From the NCBI GenBank assembly GCA_016764775.1, contig JAESRE010000024.1, positions 1-36,253 on the forward strand: a stretch of 36,253 nucleotides of DNA, read 5' to 3'. Below, piece after piece: positions 1 through 9,566 of this stretch. The notes under the pieces are model-generated. The model saw only the letters and a program-made list of their open reading frames with translations. It ran no database searches and was not told the DNA's origin. Made by a program: the position numbers and the translations under genes. Source of the stretch: Alphaproteobacteria bacterium. Its GTDB lineage: Bacteria > Pseudomonadota > Alphaproteobacteria > Micavibrionales > Micavibrionaceae. Position 1 is the stretch's first letter. Each line of letters begins with the position of its first letter.

Positions 1-1
1 T

Positions 2-337
2 CGCACATATTTCGAAGTGGGCGAACATTTCCACATGGATTGGTTACGCCAGCAGGCACAACATCTGCATACGGACGATCACTGGCAGGCAGAAGCCACA
101 AACGGCCTCATCAACCAGCTATTCGGCTGTCAGGCCTCCTTGGCAGGACGCATTCTGCAGGACACCAAAGGTCAAAAAGGCAAGAGCGATAAAATCACGG
201 AAGAATGGCTGGAAAAACACAAAGACCAGTTTGAGCAACTCCGTACATTGTTCGAGAAACTCCGTCGTGTCGGCACCATCGAATTGCCGATGCTGGTAAT
301 CGCCGAACAGCGCCTGCGCAATCTCGCGGACACCTAA
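2..337 (+). CDS. NAD-specific glutamate dehydrogenase, C-terminal end (5' truncated by window)
   Basis: The reading frame is open from base 2 to a TAA at 335-337, so only the last ~111 residues of a longer protein are present. The tail has the pattern I associate with the C-terminus of the large (~1600 residue) bacterial NAD-dependent glutamate dehydrogenases: an aromatic 'YFEVGEHFHMDWLR' segment, a helical region, then 'LVIAEQRLRNL' close to the stop. The enzyme oxidises glutamate to 2-oxoglutarate and ammonia in the cytoplasm. No catalytic domain is visible, so the call rests on tail similarity alone. A GTG at 17 could be misread as a start, but the frame continues upstream of it. The stop overlaps the ubiA stop on the other strand by four bases. 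Confidence 0.72.
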   Translation, partial: RTYFEVGEHFHMDWLRQQAQHLHTDDHWQAEATNGLINQLFGCQASLAGRILQDTKGQKGKSDKITEEWLEKHKDQFEQLRTLFEKLRRVGTIELPMLVIAEQRLRNLADT

Positions 338-1245
338 AAGCCGATATACCCCGACAGGATTACTGCCAGCATCACAAATCCCAGATCACGGTTGGATTTG
401 AACATTCTGAGCGCACTGGAATTGCTATCCAGATGCCACTGCTTGATCTGCCAGAAAAAATGCCCCCCGACAGCGCCGAGCATCAACAGCCCGACAAAAC
501 CGACCCCTGCCAGGTAAAAGGCCAACAGGAAAAACAAAAATGCCGCCGCATAAAAACCGCTGACCCATTTTTTACTGTCATCACCGAATTTCAAAGCGGT
601 TGATTTGACCCCGACAATCGCATCATCCTCGCGGTCCTGATGCGCATAAATCGTGTCATAGCCCATAGTCCAGAAGAAGCAACCGACATACATTGCGAAA
701 GGCGCCCACGCCAAACCGCCCGTAATGGCGGTCCACCCCATCAAAGCACCGAAATTAAATGTCAGGCCCAGCGCGGCCTGCGGCCAATAGGTAAAGCGTT
801 TGAACAGCGGATAGCTGATAATCATCGGGATCGTCAGAATACCGAGCACGATCGTCGTACCGCTCAGGGTGATCAAAATCGTAAAGCCCGCAAATAAAAG
901 ACCGACCAAAAGCTGTATCGCCTGAATACTCGTCAACGCCCCTGACGCCAGCGGCCTTCCCGCCGTCCGTTCAACCTTCAGGTCTATGTTTTTATCCCAT
1001 AAATCATTGATAATGCATCCCGCACCGCGCATCACCACGGCCCCGATAAAAAACACAACCAGCGCATAGATGATTGAACCCATTGAAACCATGCTGGAGT
1101 GGCTTGCCAAAAGAATTGACCACCACCCTGGAAACAACAGCAACCAAATGCCGATTGGCCTGTCGAGCCGCATCAGATATATATAAGGCTGCACGGTATC
1201 GGGCAGCTTCTCTATCCAGTCCTGTTTGCGAATATCGGTATGCAT
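334..1245 (-). CDS. ubiA: 4-hydroxybenzoate polyprenyltransferase (ubiquinone biosynthesis)
   Basis: Integral membrane prenyltransferase that attaches the polyprenyl tail to 4-hydroxybenzoate in ubiquinone synthesis. Both Asp-rich motifs of the UbiA family are present: NDLWDKNID at residues 80-88 followed by RTAGRPLASG, and YDTIYAHQDREDD at 196-208. Multiple hydrophobic helices fill the 303 residues, the usual length. I chose the ATG at 1245 because the protein then begins a short distance before the conserved 'YIYLMRLDRPIG' segment. The upstream in-frame start at 1356 would add 37 unrelated residues and overlap rsmE. No clear Shine-Dalgarno is seen. The gene is divergent from rsmE and convergent with the glutamate dehydrogenase gene. 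Its quinone product fits an aerobic respiratory chain like the one encoded next door. Confidence 0.95.
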   Translation of the reverse strand: MHTDIRKQDWIEKLPDTVQPYIYLMRLDRPIGIWLLLFPGWWSILLASHSSMVSMGSIIYALVVFFIGAVVMRGAGCIINDLWDKNIDLKVERTAGRPLASGALTSIQAIQLLVGLLFAGFTILITLSGTTIVLGILTIPMIISYPLFKRFTYWPQAALGLTFNFGALMGWTAITGGLAWAPFAMYVGCFFWTMGYDTIYAHQDREDDAIVGVKSTALKFGDDSKKWVSGFYAAAFLFFLLAFYLAGVGFVGLLMLGAVGGHFFWQIKQWHLDSNSSALRMFKSNRDLGFVMLAVILSGYIGF

Positions 1246-1297
1246 GACATTAAGACTAGGCCTAAATAACTCTGAACAAAACCAAAAATCCAAATCT

Positions 1298-2017
1298 ATG
1301 AACGAACACTTTAAATATCCGCGATTATACGTGCCTGCGCTGACCGATAATGGCAAAACAGCGCCTTTGAACAGCGGACAGGCCCATTACCTGAAATCCG
1401 TTTTGAGAATGAATGAAGGTGACCATATCCGCGTATTCAACGACTCGGGCGGTGAGTGGATCGCCGATATTGAAAAACTGGGTAAAAAAGAAGGGATTGC
1501 CACCGTCAAAGAACAGATACGTACAGGGGCAAACCCCGCCAAAGCCCTGCACTTACTGTTCCCACCCCTAAAAAAACACCGCATGGACTTCCTGATCGAA
1601 AAATCCGTAGAGCTGGGCGTAACGGACCTTCACCCTGTCCTCACGACACGTACACAGGTGCGCAAAATCAACGCAGACCGCATTGAAGCACAAATCATCG
1701 AAGCATCCGAACAATGCGAGCGACTCGACATTCCCCGTTTGCACAAATTACAAGACATGGACAAAAAACTGGCCGGATGGGACGCCACTCCTCAAATTAT
1801 CTGCGCATTGGAACGGGACAGCGAAATTCAGTCCGCCCAAAACGGCGGGGAGGCGTTTTTGATCGGACCGGAAGGCGGCTTCGATGATCGGGAACGGGGG
1901 CTGCTGCTGGATTCCGGCAAAATTCAGGCCGTTTCTTTGGGGGATCGCATCTTGCGCGCAGAAACAGCAGCGCTATATTGCTTGTCACTGGCCGGGGCCG
2001 CAAAAAATCCGGAATGA
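1298..2017 (+). CDS. rsmE: 16S rRNA (uracil-1498-N3)-methyltransferase
   Basis: SPOUT-class methyltransferase of 239 residues that methylates N3 of U1498 in 16S rRNA. Supporting motifs are an N-terminal PUA-like region ('HYLKSVLRMNEGDHIRVF'), 'LIEKSVELGVTDLHPV' in the middle, and the AdoMet-binding knot motifs 'LIGPEGGF' and 'SLGDRILRAETAALY' near the C-terminus. The start is the ATG at 1298. An earlier ATG at 1226 is in frame but would add 24 residues that overlap ubiA and are not family-like. The gene precedes the cytochrome oxidase cluster; a short hairpin lies just downstream. Confidence 0.95.
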   Translation: MNEHFKYPRLYVPALTDNGKTAPLNSGQAHYLKSVLRMNEGDHIRVFNDSGGEWIADIEKLGKKEGIATVKEQIRTGANPAKALHLLFPPLKKHRMDFLIEKSVELGVTDLHPVLTTRTQVRKINADRIEAQIIEASEQCERLDIPRLHKLQDMDKKLAGWDATPQIICALERDSEIQSAQNGGEAFLIGPEGGFDDRERGLLLDSGKIQAVSLGDRILRAETAALYCLSLAGAAKNPE

Positions 2018-2033
2018 ATTTTTTCGCTTAAAA

Positions 2034-2049
2034 AAGAGCATTTGCTCTT
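2034..2049. repeat. Perfect inverted repeat downstream of rsmE
   Basis: AAGAGC-ATTT-GCTCTT forms a 6-bp perfect stem 16 bases after the rsmE stop. On the plus strand no real U-tract follows (TGCCTTTAG), so it is a poor intrinsic terminator. An A-run precedes it, which would give a U-tract only for minus-strand transcription. It may separate rsmE from the coxB promoter region. Confidence 0.35.
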
Positions 2050-2142
2050 GCCTTTAGCTGGATATATTTTTATGTGTAACGCGAAACTAATATAGGCTAC
2101 ATTGCTTTGGGCCTAAGCATTCGAATAAAAACGAAAAAAACC

Positions 2143-2982
2143 ATGAAAACTTTGAAGAATTTTGGATATCTCCTGGCCGCTCTTGTCACTGTTTGGGCAA
2201 TGCCGGCCACGGCACAAGCCCCTCAGCCTTGGCAATTGAACCTACAGGAAGCCGCAACTCCGATGGCCAAACGTATGGGTGACTTCCATGACATGCTGCT
2301 CTGGATCATCGCCGCCATCGCACTGTTCGTCCTCGTATTACTGGTGTGGGTTGTGATCCGTTACAACTCCAAAGTTAATCCCGAGCCGTCACAATTTACA
2401 CACAACGTCTTGATCGAAGTCCTGTGGACCGTCATTCCCGTTGCCATTCTGGTGGTTATCGCCATTCCGTCTTTCCAGCTTCTCTACTACCAAGACCGTA
2501 TCGAAGAGCCGGACATGACATTGAAAGTCACAGGACGCCAATGGTACTGGGACTATGAATATCCCGACCACGAAGGCATCGCTTTCTCATCGTACGCTTT
2601 GGCCGAAGACGAAATTGATCCGGCCAAAAACCAAATCCGCCTGCTCTCTACCGACAATGTCGTTGTTCTGCCTGTTGATACAAACATCCAGATTTTGATG
2701 ACGGGTGGCGATGTTATCCACTCTTGGACAGTTCCGGCCTTTGGCGTGAAAATCGACGCTATCCCCGGCCGACTGAACGAAACATGGGTCCGCATCGAAA
2801 AACCGGGCACATATTACGGACAATGTTCCGAAATCTGCGGTAAAGACCACGCATTCATGCCGATTGAGGTCCGCGCCGTAACCAAAGAAGAATTCGAGCA
2901 ATGGCTCGTAACCGCGAAGGAAGAATTCGCCAGCATTGACGCAGGCTTCCAGCCAATAAGAACAGCATTTTTACAGGAGTAA
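2143..2982 (+). CDS. coxB: Cytochrome c oxidase subunit II (CuA subunit)
   Basis: Subunit II of an aa3-type oxidase, which takes electrons from cytochrome c at the periplasmic binuclear CuA centre. A signal peptide (residues 1-26, ending ATAQA) is followed by two membrane helices at about 51-73 and 91-112. The aromatic cluster WYWDYEYPD sits at 134-142. The CuA ligands are all visible: His193 in GGDVIHSW, then Cys228, Glu230, Cys232, His236 and Met239 in GQCSEICGKDHAFM. The length (279) is normal. I chose the ATG at 2143, directly before the signal peptide; a TTG at 2107 is in frame but implausible. No clear ribosome-binding site precedes it. coxA follows after 3 bases. Confidence 0.97.
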   Translation: MKTLKNFGYLLAALVTVWAMPATAQAPQPWQLNLQEAATPMAKRMGDFHDMLLWIIAAIALFVLVLLVWVVIRYNSKVNPEPSQFTHNVLIEVLWTVIPVAILVVIAIPSFQLLYYQDRIEEPDMTLKVTGRQWYWDYEYPDHEGIAFSSYALAEDEIDPAKNQIRLLSTDNVVVLPVDTNIQILMTGGDVIHSWTVPAFGVKIDAIPGRLNETWVRIEKPGTYYGQCSEICGKDHAFMPIEVRAVTKEEFEQWLVTAKEEFASIDAGFQPIRTAFLQE

Positions 2983-4632
<1,650 letters not shown>

Positions 4633-4647
4633 GTAATCTCATTCAAC

Positions 4648-4677
4648 AAAAACCCCGCCCTCAAGCGGGGTTTTTTA
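4648..4677 (+). terminator. Rho-independent terminator after coxA
   Basis: A GC-rich stem (AACCCCGC / GCGGGGTT, extended by flanking A/T pairs) with a 6-base loop is followed directly by a run of six T. It lies 16 bases after the coxA stop and separates coxBA from the downstream assembly genes. Confidence 0.9.
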
Positions 4678-4740
4678 GTTTGCTCAGCCTATTTCTTACC
4701 GCAACTGCTCTGGCTTATAACGCCTGAGAATCAACTAAAT

Positions 4741-4770
4741 TTGCATGCGTATCTTCAAATGTGCTAATGC
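4741..4770 (+). promoter_or_regulatory. Putative promoter placing transcription start at the ATG of the 4777 gene
   Basis: TTGCAT, an 18-base spacer, then TAATGC, which ends 6 bases before the ATG at 4777. The predicted start site falls on or next to the ATG, and no Shine-Dalgarno is present. The same geometry recurs at four other genes in the window. Confidence 0.5.
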
Positions 4771-4776
4771 TCAAGC

Positions 4777-5277
4777 ATGGGTGACACAGCGGCAACACTT
4801 TTCGATATAGACAGAGGACAGGCACGTGCAGAAACGGACGCAAATCTGCTCGACCGTTTTATGGGTGCCCACAACGATGATCGTCCGCTTATTCTCGTCG
4901 ACAATACCCGCATCACCGCTGCAACCGAAGACGCTGCACAGAGCGAAGATTCACACGATACATTGATAAACGATCCTTACGCCGTTACGACACGCAAGCT
5001 GTTCTATGAGAAGCTTCAAGACGGCAAATGGGGCGAAGCCATAGACATGCTGGCGAAACGTCTGGAAAATGCGGATGAAGACTACGCCCGTGAATTACTG
5101 ACGGAATTCAGAGACGAATTCGAAGCACTGGGCCTACAGGATGCCGCCGATCAACTCACAGCCATATTGGCCTTTAACGACATAAATGCTGGCTTTGCTT
5201 TCTTTAGTAACAACACCGGACATGACTACACCGAAAAAGAATACACGGCGGAACAGCCTGTAGCCGCATACGGCTAA
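4777..5277 (+). CDS. Uncharacterised 166-residue protein within the cox cluster
   Basis: I do not recognise this protein. It has no signal peptide or membrane helix, so it is probably cytoplasmic. It is acidic, with an N-terminal part rich in Asp/Ala/Thr, a helical segment around residues 70-120 (FYEKLQDGKWGEAIDMLAKR and onward) that could be a small helical-repeat or TPR-like fold, and a polar C-terminus. It lies between the coxA terminator and ctaB, on the same strand and with its own plausible promoter whose predicted start coincides with the ATG. Its position suggests, but does not show, a link to oxidase biogenesis or regulation. Codon use looks like that of its neighbours. Confidence 0.72.
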   Translation: MGDTAATLFDIDRGQARAETDANLLDRFMGAHNDDRPLILVDNTRITAATEDAAQSEDSHDTLINDPYAVTTRKLFYEKLQDGKWGEAIDMLAKRLENADEDYARELLTEFRDEFEALGLQDAADQLTAILAFNDINAGFAFFSNNTGHDYTEKEYTAEQPVAAYG

Positions 5278-5305
5278 AAATACCAAGGCAAACCCAAGAC
5301 AACGC

Positions 5306-5334
5306 TTGCCGCACACGGCATTTCGCAGTATATG
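5306..5334 (+). promoter_or_regulatory. Putative leaderless promoter of ctaB
   Basis: TTGCCG, a 17-base spacer, then TATATG, ending 7 bases before the ctaB ATG. The -35 begins exactly 36 bases before the start codon, and ctaB has no Shine-Dalgarno. Confidence 0.5.
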
Positions 5335-5341
5335 ACTGGCT

Positions 5342-6247
5342 ATGACAAATTCAGCCCTCTATGAAAACACGACGCAGGCCCTGCCCGAAATTTCGGATGC
5401 GGGGATCAACGACTACTTCACCCTGCTGAAACCGCGCGTGATGAGCCTCGTGGTCTTCACGGGCTTTGCTGGGATGTGGGTCGCACCGGGCATTGAGAAC
5501 ATTCATCCGTTCCTGCTGATCATTGCCATGGTCTGTCTGGCGATCAACGCCGGGGCCGCCGGGGCCATTAACATGTGGTACGACCGCGACATCGACGCCA
5601 TGATGAACCGCACAAAGGAACGCCCCCTGCCGACAGGGCGCGTACATGCGGACGAGGCGCTGGCTTTTGGCATCGTTCTGTCCGTTTTCTCGGTAATGAT
5701 GATGGCCTTGGCCACAAACTGGCTGGCTGCGGGGTTGTTGGCCGGCGCTAACCTGTTCTATGTCTTCATTTACACGGTTTGGCTTAAAAGACGTACACCC
5801 CAGAACATCGTCATCGGCGGGGCTGCCGGTGCGTTTCCGCCAATGATCGGTTGGGCGGCTGTGACGGGGAACATCACCCTTTACCCGCTGATCCTGTTTG
5901 CGATCATCTTCATGTGGACGCCACCGCACTTCTGGGCATTGTCACTCTTTGCCAATTCGGATTACAAGCGCGCAAACATCCCCATGATGACCGTTAGCGC
6001 GGGCGCACGCTCCACCAAAATCCAAATGCTGGTCTACACCTTGCTGCTCGTGCCGTTGACATTACTGCCATACGCGCTTGGGTACGCGGGCCTGCAATAC
6101 GGTATTGCCGCCGCCGTTCTGGGTGCAGGGTTTATCCTGTCCTCGATAAAAGTTTTGAACAGCGACGACCTTAAATATGCGCGCATCATGTTCGGCTACT
6201 CGGTCTTCTACCTCTTCGCCCTCTTCTTGGCTGTAATTTTCGGGTGA
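5342..6247 (+). CDS. ctaB: Protohaem IX farnesyltransferase (haem O synthase)
   Basis: UbiA-family membrane enzyme that adds a farnesyl group to haem b, giving haem O, the precursor of haem A for the oxidase. The first Asp-rich motif NMWYDRDID (Asn77, Asp81, Asp85) is followed by RTKERPLPTG. The family signature TPPHFWALSL lies near residue 197, and about nine hydrophobic helices fill 301 residues, the normal length. The start at 5342 is supported by the promoter spacing noted above rather than by a ribosome-binding site. A CoxF-like peptide follows after 4 bases. No haem A synthase (ctaA/cox15) gene is in the window. Confidence 0.96.
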   Translation: MTNSALYENTTQALPEISDAGINDYFTLLKPRVMSLVVFTGFAGMWVAPGIENIHPFLLIIAMVCLAINAGAAGAINMWYDRDIDAMMNRTKERPLPTGRVHADEALAFGIVLSVFSVMMMALATNWLAAGLLAGANLFYVFIYTVWLKRRTPQNIVIGGAAGAFPPMIGWAAVTGNITLYPLILFAIIFMWTPPHFWALSLFANSDYKRANIPMMTVSAGARSTKIQMLVYTLLLVPLTLLPYALGYAGLQYGIAAAVLGAGFILSSIKVLNSDDLKYARIMFGYSVFYLFALFLAVIFG

Positions 6248-6251
6248 TCGC

Positions 6252-6383
6252 ATGGCAAAATCATTTCACAGATCAGACGTCCACAAGAAAAAGCTGAAAA
6301 AGAATCTCGCCGTGCTGGCGATGATTGCGGGCTTTTGCGCCGTCATCTGGATCGTAACCATGATCAAAATCGTGGGAAGCTGA
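6252..6383 (+). CDS. Short CoxF-like membrane peptide
   Basis: A 43-codon reading frame begins 4 bases after the ctaB stop. It has a basic N-terminus (HKKKLKKN) followed by one hydrophobic helix (residues 19-39) and ends IVGS. Small single-helix peptides called CoxF occupy this position in many alphaproteobacterial ctaB-ctaG clusters. Size, topology and location fit, but sequence alone is too short for a firm call. The N-terminus should stay in the cytoplasm by the positive-inside rule. Too short for most gene-length cut-offs, so easily missed. Confidence 0.72.
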   Translation: MAKSFHRSDVHKKKLKKNLAVLAMIAGFCAVIWIVTMIKIVGS

Positions 6384-6405
6384 CCTCCGACACGGTTATG
6401 AGGCT

Positions 6406-6434
6406 TTGCCCGACACCCAAGAATGCGCTACACT
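6406..6434 (+). promoter_or_regulatory. Putative sigma-70 promoter of the 6466 gene
   Basis: TTGCCC, a 17-base spacer, then TACACT. Transcription would start near 6441, leaving about 25 bases of leader with a good ribosome-binding site (TAAGGA, 6455-6460) 5 bases before the ATG at 6466. Confidence 0.5.
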
Positions 6435-6465
6435 TTAAGGACGTAAAGTTTTTCTAAGGATCGAT

Positions 6466-6861
6466 ATGCGCATTGTTCTTCTTCTGTCATTTCTGGTTGT
6501 CATTCCGTTCATAGGCACCGCCCATGCGGGTGATCCTTATGAATGCGGTGTTCCTCTCGTAACCGATGAGGATCCGGACGCCAAAATGCCGACTGAAACG
6601 GGCGGACGTTGTAATATCCATGACAGACGTTTCACCTATCGCGAAGAAGCGATGAAAATGAAGCAATTGATCAAGGAGCGTCAGGAAAACTACATGGAAC
6701 CGCACCGCCAGATCAAAGAGCAATACAGAGAAAAGCTTGAAGCGCTTAATCAGGAACGCGGCACGCCGTCCGACATCGACTCATATGATGATGCCGAGCC
6801 AAGCCCCGATGACTCTTACCTTGTCGAAGATGACGAGGAAGACTGGAACCTCGCCGAATAA
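6466..6861 (+). CDS. Uncharacterised secreted protein within the cox cluster
   Basis: I do not recognise this 131-residue protein. Residues 1-21 form a clear signal peptide ending AHA, so it is predicted to be periplasmic. The mature part has two cysteines (in YECGV and GGRCN) separated by an acidic stretch, then a charged, probably coiled-coil helix (about residues 58-98), then a strongly acidic tail (VEDDEEDW). It lies between the CoxF-like peptide and ctaG with its own promoter and ribosome-binding site. A role in metal delivery or assembly is conceivable from the cysteines and location, but there is no recognised copper motif. It could be an unrelated insertion. Confidence 0.75.
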   Translation: MRIVLLLSFLVVIPFIGTAHAGDPYECGVPLVTDEDPDAKMPTETGGRCNIHDRRFTYREEAMKMKQLIKERQENYMEPHRQIKEQYREKLEALNQERGTPSDIDSYDDAEPSPDDSYLVEDDEEDWNLAE

Positions 6862-6923
6862 ACTATCCCACATTCCTCTTTTCAAATGCTGTGCAAAGGC
6901 GTAAAACGCTCTACCTGTAAGGT

Positions 6924-7517
6924 ATGAGTAATCAAAACGACAAACATGCTGAAGTTTCGCGCAAAAACGCACGCACCGGAATAATCGTTCTGGGCGTGAT
7001 CATTGCGATGGCCGGGCTCTCCTATGCGTCCGTGCCGCTTTATAATGCCTTTTGCCGCATAACGGGCTTCGGCGGCACCACACAGACTGCGGACGCTCTG
7101 CCAGATACAGTTCTGGACAGAACCGTCACCGTCCAGTTCAACGCCGACACCCATCGTGACCTGCCATGGTATTTCAGACCCGAAATGCGGGAAATCGAAG
7201 TGCAACTGGGACAAAAGGGCGTTACCGCCTTCACAGCGCGCAATAAAACCGAAAAACCCGTCACGGGAACCGCGATTTACAACGTTACGCCGCTGAAAGT
7301 GGGTAAATATTTTCACAAAATCCAGTGTTTCTGCTTTGATGAACAGACTTTGGGACCGCTGGAAGAAGCCCATATGCCGGTTTTATTCTATGTAGACCCG
7401 AAAATGAACGAAGATCCCGACATGGATGATGTCAAAACCATCACTTTGTCGTATAGTTTCTTTAAAGCAGAAACCCAAGAGCTGGATAATGCTTTAGAAG
7501 GGTTTTACAATCAGTAA
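6924..7517 (+). CDS. ctaG: Cytochrome c oxidase assembly protein CtaG (Cox11 family)
   Basis: Membrane-anchored copper chaperone that delivers copper to the CuB site of subunit I. One N-terminal helix (about residues 18-37) is followed by a periplasmic beta domain. Cys44 (NAFCRITG) and the copper-binding CFC pair Cys135/Cys137 (KIQCFCFDEQTL) are present, and PLYNAFCRITGFGG is the family signature. Length 197 is normal. The ATG at 6924 has an AAGG-type ribosome-binding site very close upstream. It lies directly before coxC, as in typical alphaproteobacterial clusters. Confidence 0.97.
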   Translation: MSNQNDKHAEVSRKNARTGIIVLGVIIAMAGLSYASVPLYNAFCRITGFGGTTQTADALPDTVLDRTVTVQFNADTHRDLPWYFRPEMREIEVQLGQKGVTAFTARNKTEKPVTGTAIYNVTPLKVGKYFHKIQCFCFDEQTLGPLEEAHMPVLFYVDPKMNEDPDMDDVKTITLSYSFFKAETQELDNALEGFYNQ

Positions 7518-7565
7518 AAAGGCGTTATAACGCATCTCAGAATTTTAAACAGGACATCAAGAACC

Positions 7566-8480
7566 ATGGGTCAAAATCTAGAATATACAACAACAGGCAA
7601 GCCGCACCCTTACCACCTCGTCAGACCGAATATCTGGCCGTTGGTCAGTTCATTTGCTGGCGGTTTTTTCTGCGTAATGATGCTGATGTATTTCCCCGAT
7701 TACCGCGCAGCACTGCAAGCGGGTGGCGAAGACCTTCCATTCCCGACCGGACCGTTGTTCGGCGTGCTGGCAATCATGATCTGCATGTTCTTCTGGTGGA
7801 AAGACGTGATCTATGAATCCGTCGTCGAAAAAGCACACACCAAAATCGCGGAAGTCGGCTTCCGCTTTGGTATGGCCCTGTTCATCGCCTCCGAGGTGAT
7901 GTTCTTCGTCGCGTTCTTCTGGGCATTTTTCGCCGCATCCCTGTTCCCTGTTGAAAGCATCGGCTTTGTATGGCCGCCTGCGGACATCCATACCATTCCG
8001 GCATTCGACCTGCCGTTTATGATGACCATGATCCTGCTGCTTTCCGGCTGCACAGTCACGTGGGCACACCACGCCATCATCGAAGGCGATAACGAAAACG
8101 CAGTAAAAGCGCTCGGCCTGTCCGTTCTGCTTGGTACAGCGTTCCTTGGCTTTCAGGTCTACGAATACGCCCATGCGCATTTCGGCTTCACGGAAGGCAT
8201 CTTCCCCTCGACATTCTTCATGGCTACAGGGTTCCACGGCTTCCACGTCTTCGTGGGTACGGTCTTCCTGTATGTCTGCTACCGTCGCGCACAGCTCGGC
8301 CATTTCACTCCTGAAAAACATTTCGGGTTCGAAGCGGCCGCATGGTACTGGCACTTTGTGGACGTTGTCTGGCTGTTCCTGTTCGTCGCCGTTTACTGGT
8401 GGGGCAGCGAAATCGGCATGGACCACACAGCACTGCACGGTGTTGACGCAAGCGCAGCAGCAGAAGCCGCCGCCCATTAA
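7566..8480 (+). CDS. coxC: Cytochrome c oxidase subunit III
   Basis: Seven-helix subunit III of the aa3 oxidase, which stabilises the complex. Family features are the N-terminal 'KPHPYHLVRPNIWPL', the segment 'FGMALFIASEVMFFVAFFWAFF' with its conserved Glu, 'TGFHGFHVFVGTVFL', and the C-terminal 'AAAWYWHFVDVVWLFLF'. Length 304 is slightly long because of an alanine-rich tail (DASAAAEAAAH). AGGA lies about a dozen bases before the ATG at 7566. DUF983 follows after 13 bases. Confidence 0.97.
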   Translation: MGQNLEYTTTGKPHPYHLVRPNIWPLVSSFAGGFFCVMMLMYFPDYRAALQAGGEDLPFPTGPLFGVLAIMICMFFWWKDVIYESVVEKAHTKIAEVGFRFGMALFIASEVMFFVAFFWAFFAASLFPVESIGFVWPPADIHTIPAFDLPFMMTMILLLSGCTVTWAHHAIIEGDNENAVKALGLSVLLGTAFLGFQVYEYAHAHFGFTEGIFPSTFFMATGFHGFHVFVGTVFLYVCYRRAQLGHFTPEKHFGFEAAAWYWHFVDVVWLFLFVAVYWWGSEIGMDHTALHGVDASAAAEAAAH

Positions 8481-8493
8481 TTAAGCGCCTATC

Positions 8494-8862
8494 ATGAACC
8501 CGCTAAGCCCTGATATCGAAATGATCAAGCTGGGCTTGGCGTGTAAATGCCCTAAATGCAAGCAAGGCCATATTTTCAAAGAAGGCCTGACTTTAGAACT
8601 GCGCGAACATTGCCCCGCATGTAATCTGGATTTAAGCAAGAATGACAGCGCCGACGGCCCTGCCGTCTTTCTTATCTTTATTCTCGGCTTTGCCATTGTC
8701 CCGTTGGCTTTAATCGCGGATGCGTTTTTTGAAATCCCGCTGTGGCTGCACGCCATCATCTGGACAACGCTCATTCTGGTTTTAACAGTTGGATCATTAC
8801 GCCCGCTCAAAGCCTATATCATCGCGCTCCAATACAAACACAGACCTAGAGACTGGGAATGA
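8494..8862 (+). CDS. DUF983 family membrane protein
   Basis: A 122-residue protein with an N-terminal zinc-ribbon-like region containing CKCPKC and CPAC cysteine pairs (about residues 17-46), followed by two membrane helices (about 54-77 and 82-105). DUF983 proteins of this shape are regular members of alphaproteobacterial cox clusters between coxC and SURF1. Their biochemical role is not established, though oxidase assembly is assumed from context. The stop overlaps the SURF1 ATG (ATGA), indicating translational coupling. Confidence 0.9.
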   Translation: MNPLSPDIEMIKLGLACKCPKCKQGHIFKEGLTLELREHCPACNLDLSKNDSADGPAVFLIFILGFAIVPLALIADAFFEIPLWLHAIIWTTLILVLTVGSLRPLKAYIIALQYKHRPRDWE

Positions 8863-9566
8863 GCACAGTACGCAAGCCACCATTCTGGGCTACAACGCTC
8901 ACCATCGCGGGTGTCGGGGTTCTGTGCACGCTCGGCACATGGCAGCTGCACCGTCTGGAATGGAAGGAAAACCTTCTGGAACGTATCAACGCCTACGACA
9001 GCGGTGAATTAAAACAAATTTCCACGCGTGACCTCACACCTGAAAATGAATTCCTTAAAGGCCAGCTCAAGGGGCGGTTCATATTCGAACAAGAGATCGC
9101 ATTAAAACCCCGCACACGCGAGGGTGAGCCTGGCGTGCATGTAATCACCCCTTTTCTACTGGATGATGGCAGCACAATCCTGATTAATCGCGGCTGGGCT
9201 CCCTTGGATTATAGATTAGGAGGAGGCTCCTCGGTAATTCTGCGAACACGCGATGTAATTCTACGCGTACCTGATGAGCCAAATATGTTCGTGCCGGAAA
9301 ATATACCCGCGCAAAACGAATGGTATGCGCTGAATATTAAAGAAATTTCTGAAGCTAAAAATCTTGAAAGCCCAAGGCCTGTGATCGGAAATCTGTTACC
9401 TGCAGAAGAAGAGGCTAATAACGACTCCTACCCCGATCCGAAGGCGTTGAAAATTCACCTGAATAACAACCATCTGCAATACGCCATGTTCTGGTACACG
9501 ATGGCGTTGGTTATGATTGCTGTCTTTGTATTGAGATTTATAAAGCCGCTACGTAAAGCCGATTAG
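8859..9566 (+). CDS. SURF1 family cytochrome oxidase assembly protein
   Basis: A 235-residue protein with one membrane helix at each end (about residues 8-28 and 207-228) and a periplasmic domain between, the SURF1 arrangement. Motifs include 'LGTWQLHRLEWKENLL' near the N-terminus, 'INRGWAPLDYR', and 'NNHLQYAMFWYTMAL' before the last helix. In bacteria SURF1 (Shy1) proteins bind haem A and help insert it into subunit I. The start overlaps the DUF983 stop by four bases. The stop shares the tetramer TTAG with the stop of the convergent peptidase gene. Confidence 0.94.
   Translation: MSTVRKPPFWATTLTIAGVGVLCTLGTWQLHRLEWKENLLERINAYDSGELKQISTRDLTPENEFLKGQLKGRFIFEQEIALKPRTREGEPGVHVITPFLLDDGSTILINRGWAPLDYRLGGGSSVILRTRDVILRVPDEPNMFVPENIPAQNEWYALNIKEISEAKNLESPRPVIGNLLPAEEEANNDSYPDPKALKIHLNNNHLQYAMFWYTMALVMIAVFVLRFIKPLRKAD

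Noticed and set aside
1226-1297. Longer N-terminus for rsmE
   Set aside because: The added residues overlap ubiA and do not match the family; the ATG at 1298 gives the usual beginning.
2107-2136. TTG exactly 36 bases before the coxB ATG as a sixth leaderless promoter
   Set aside because: The TTGGGC is at the right distance but the -10 position reads ACGAAA, so the pattern fails.
5351-5929. 192-codon frame opposite ctaB
   Set aside because: Antisense shadow of a well-supported gene, with no start signals or recognisable domain.
7650-8477. 275-codon open frame on the minus strand opposite coxC
   Set aside because: It is the antisense shadow of coxC; its translation is low-complexity, Cys/His/Glu-rich and unlike any protein family, and coxC is certain.
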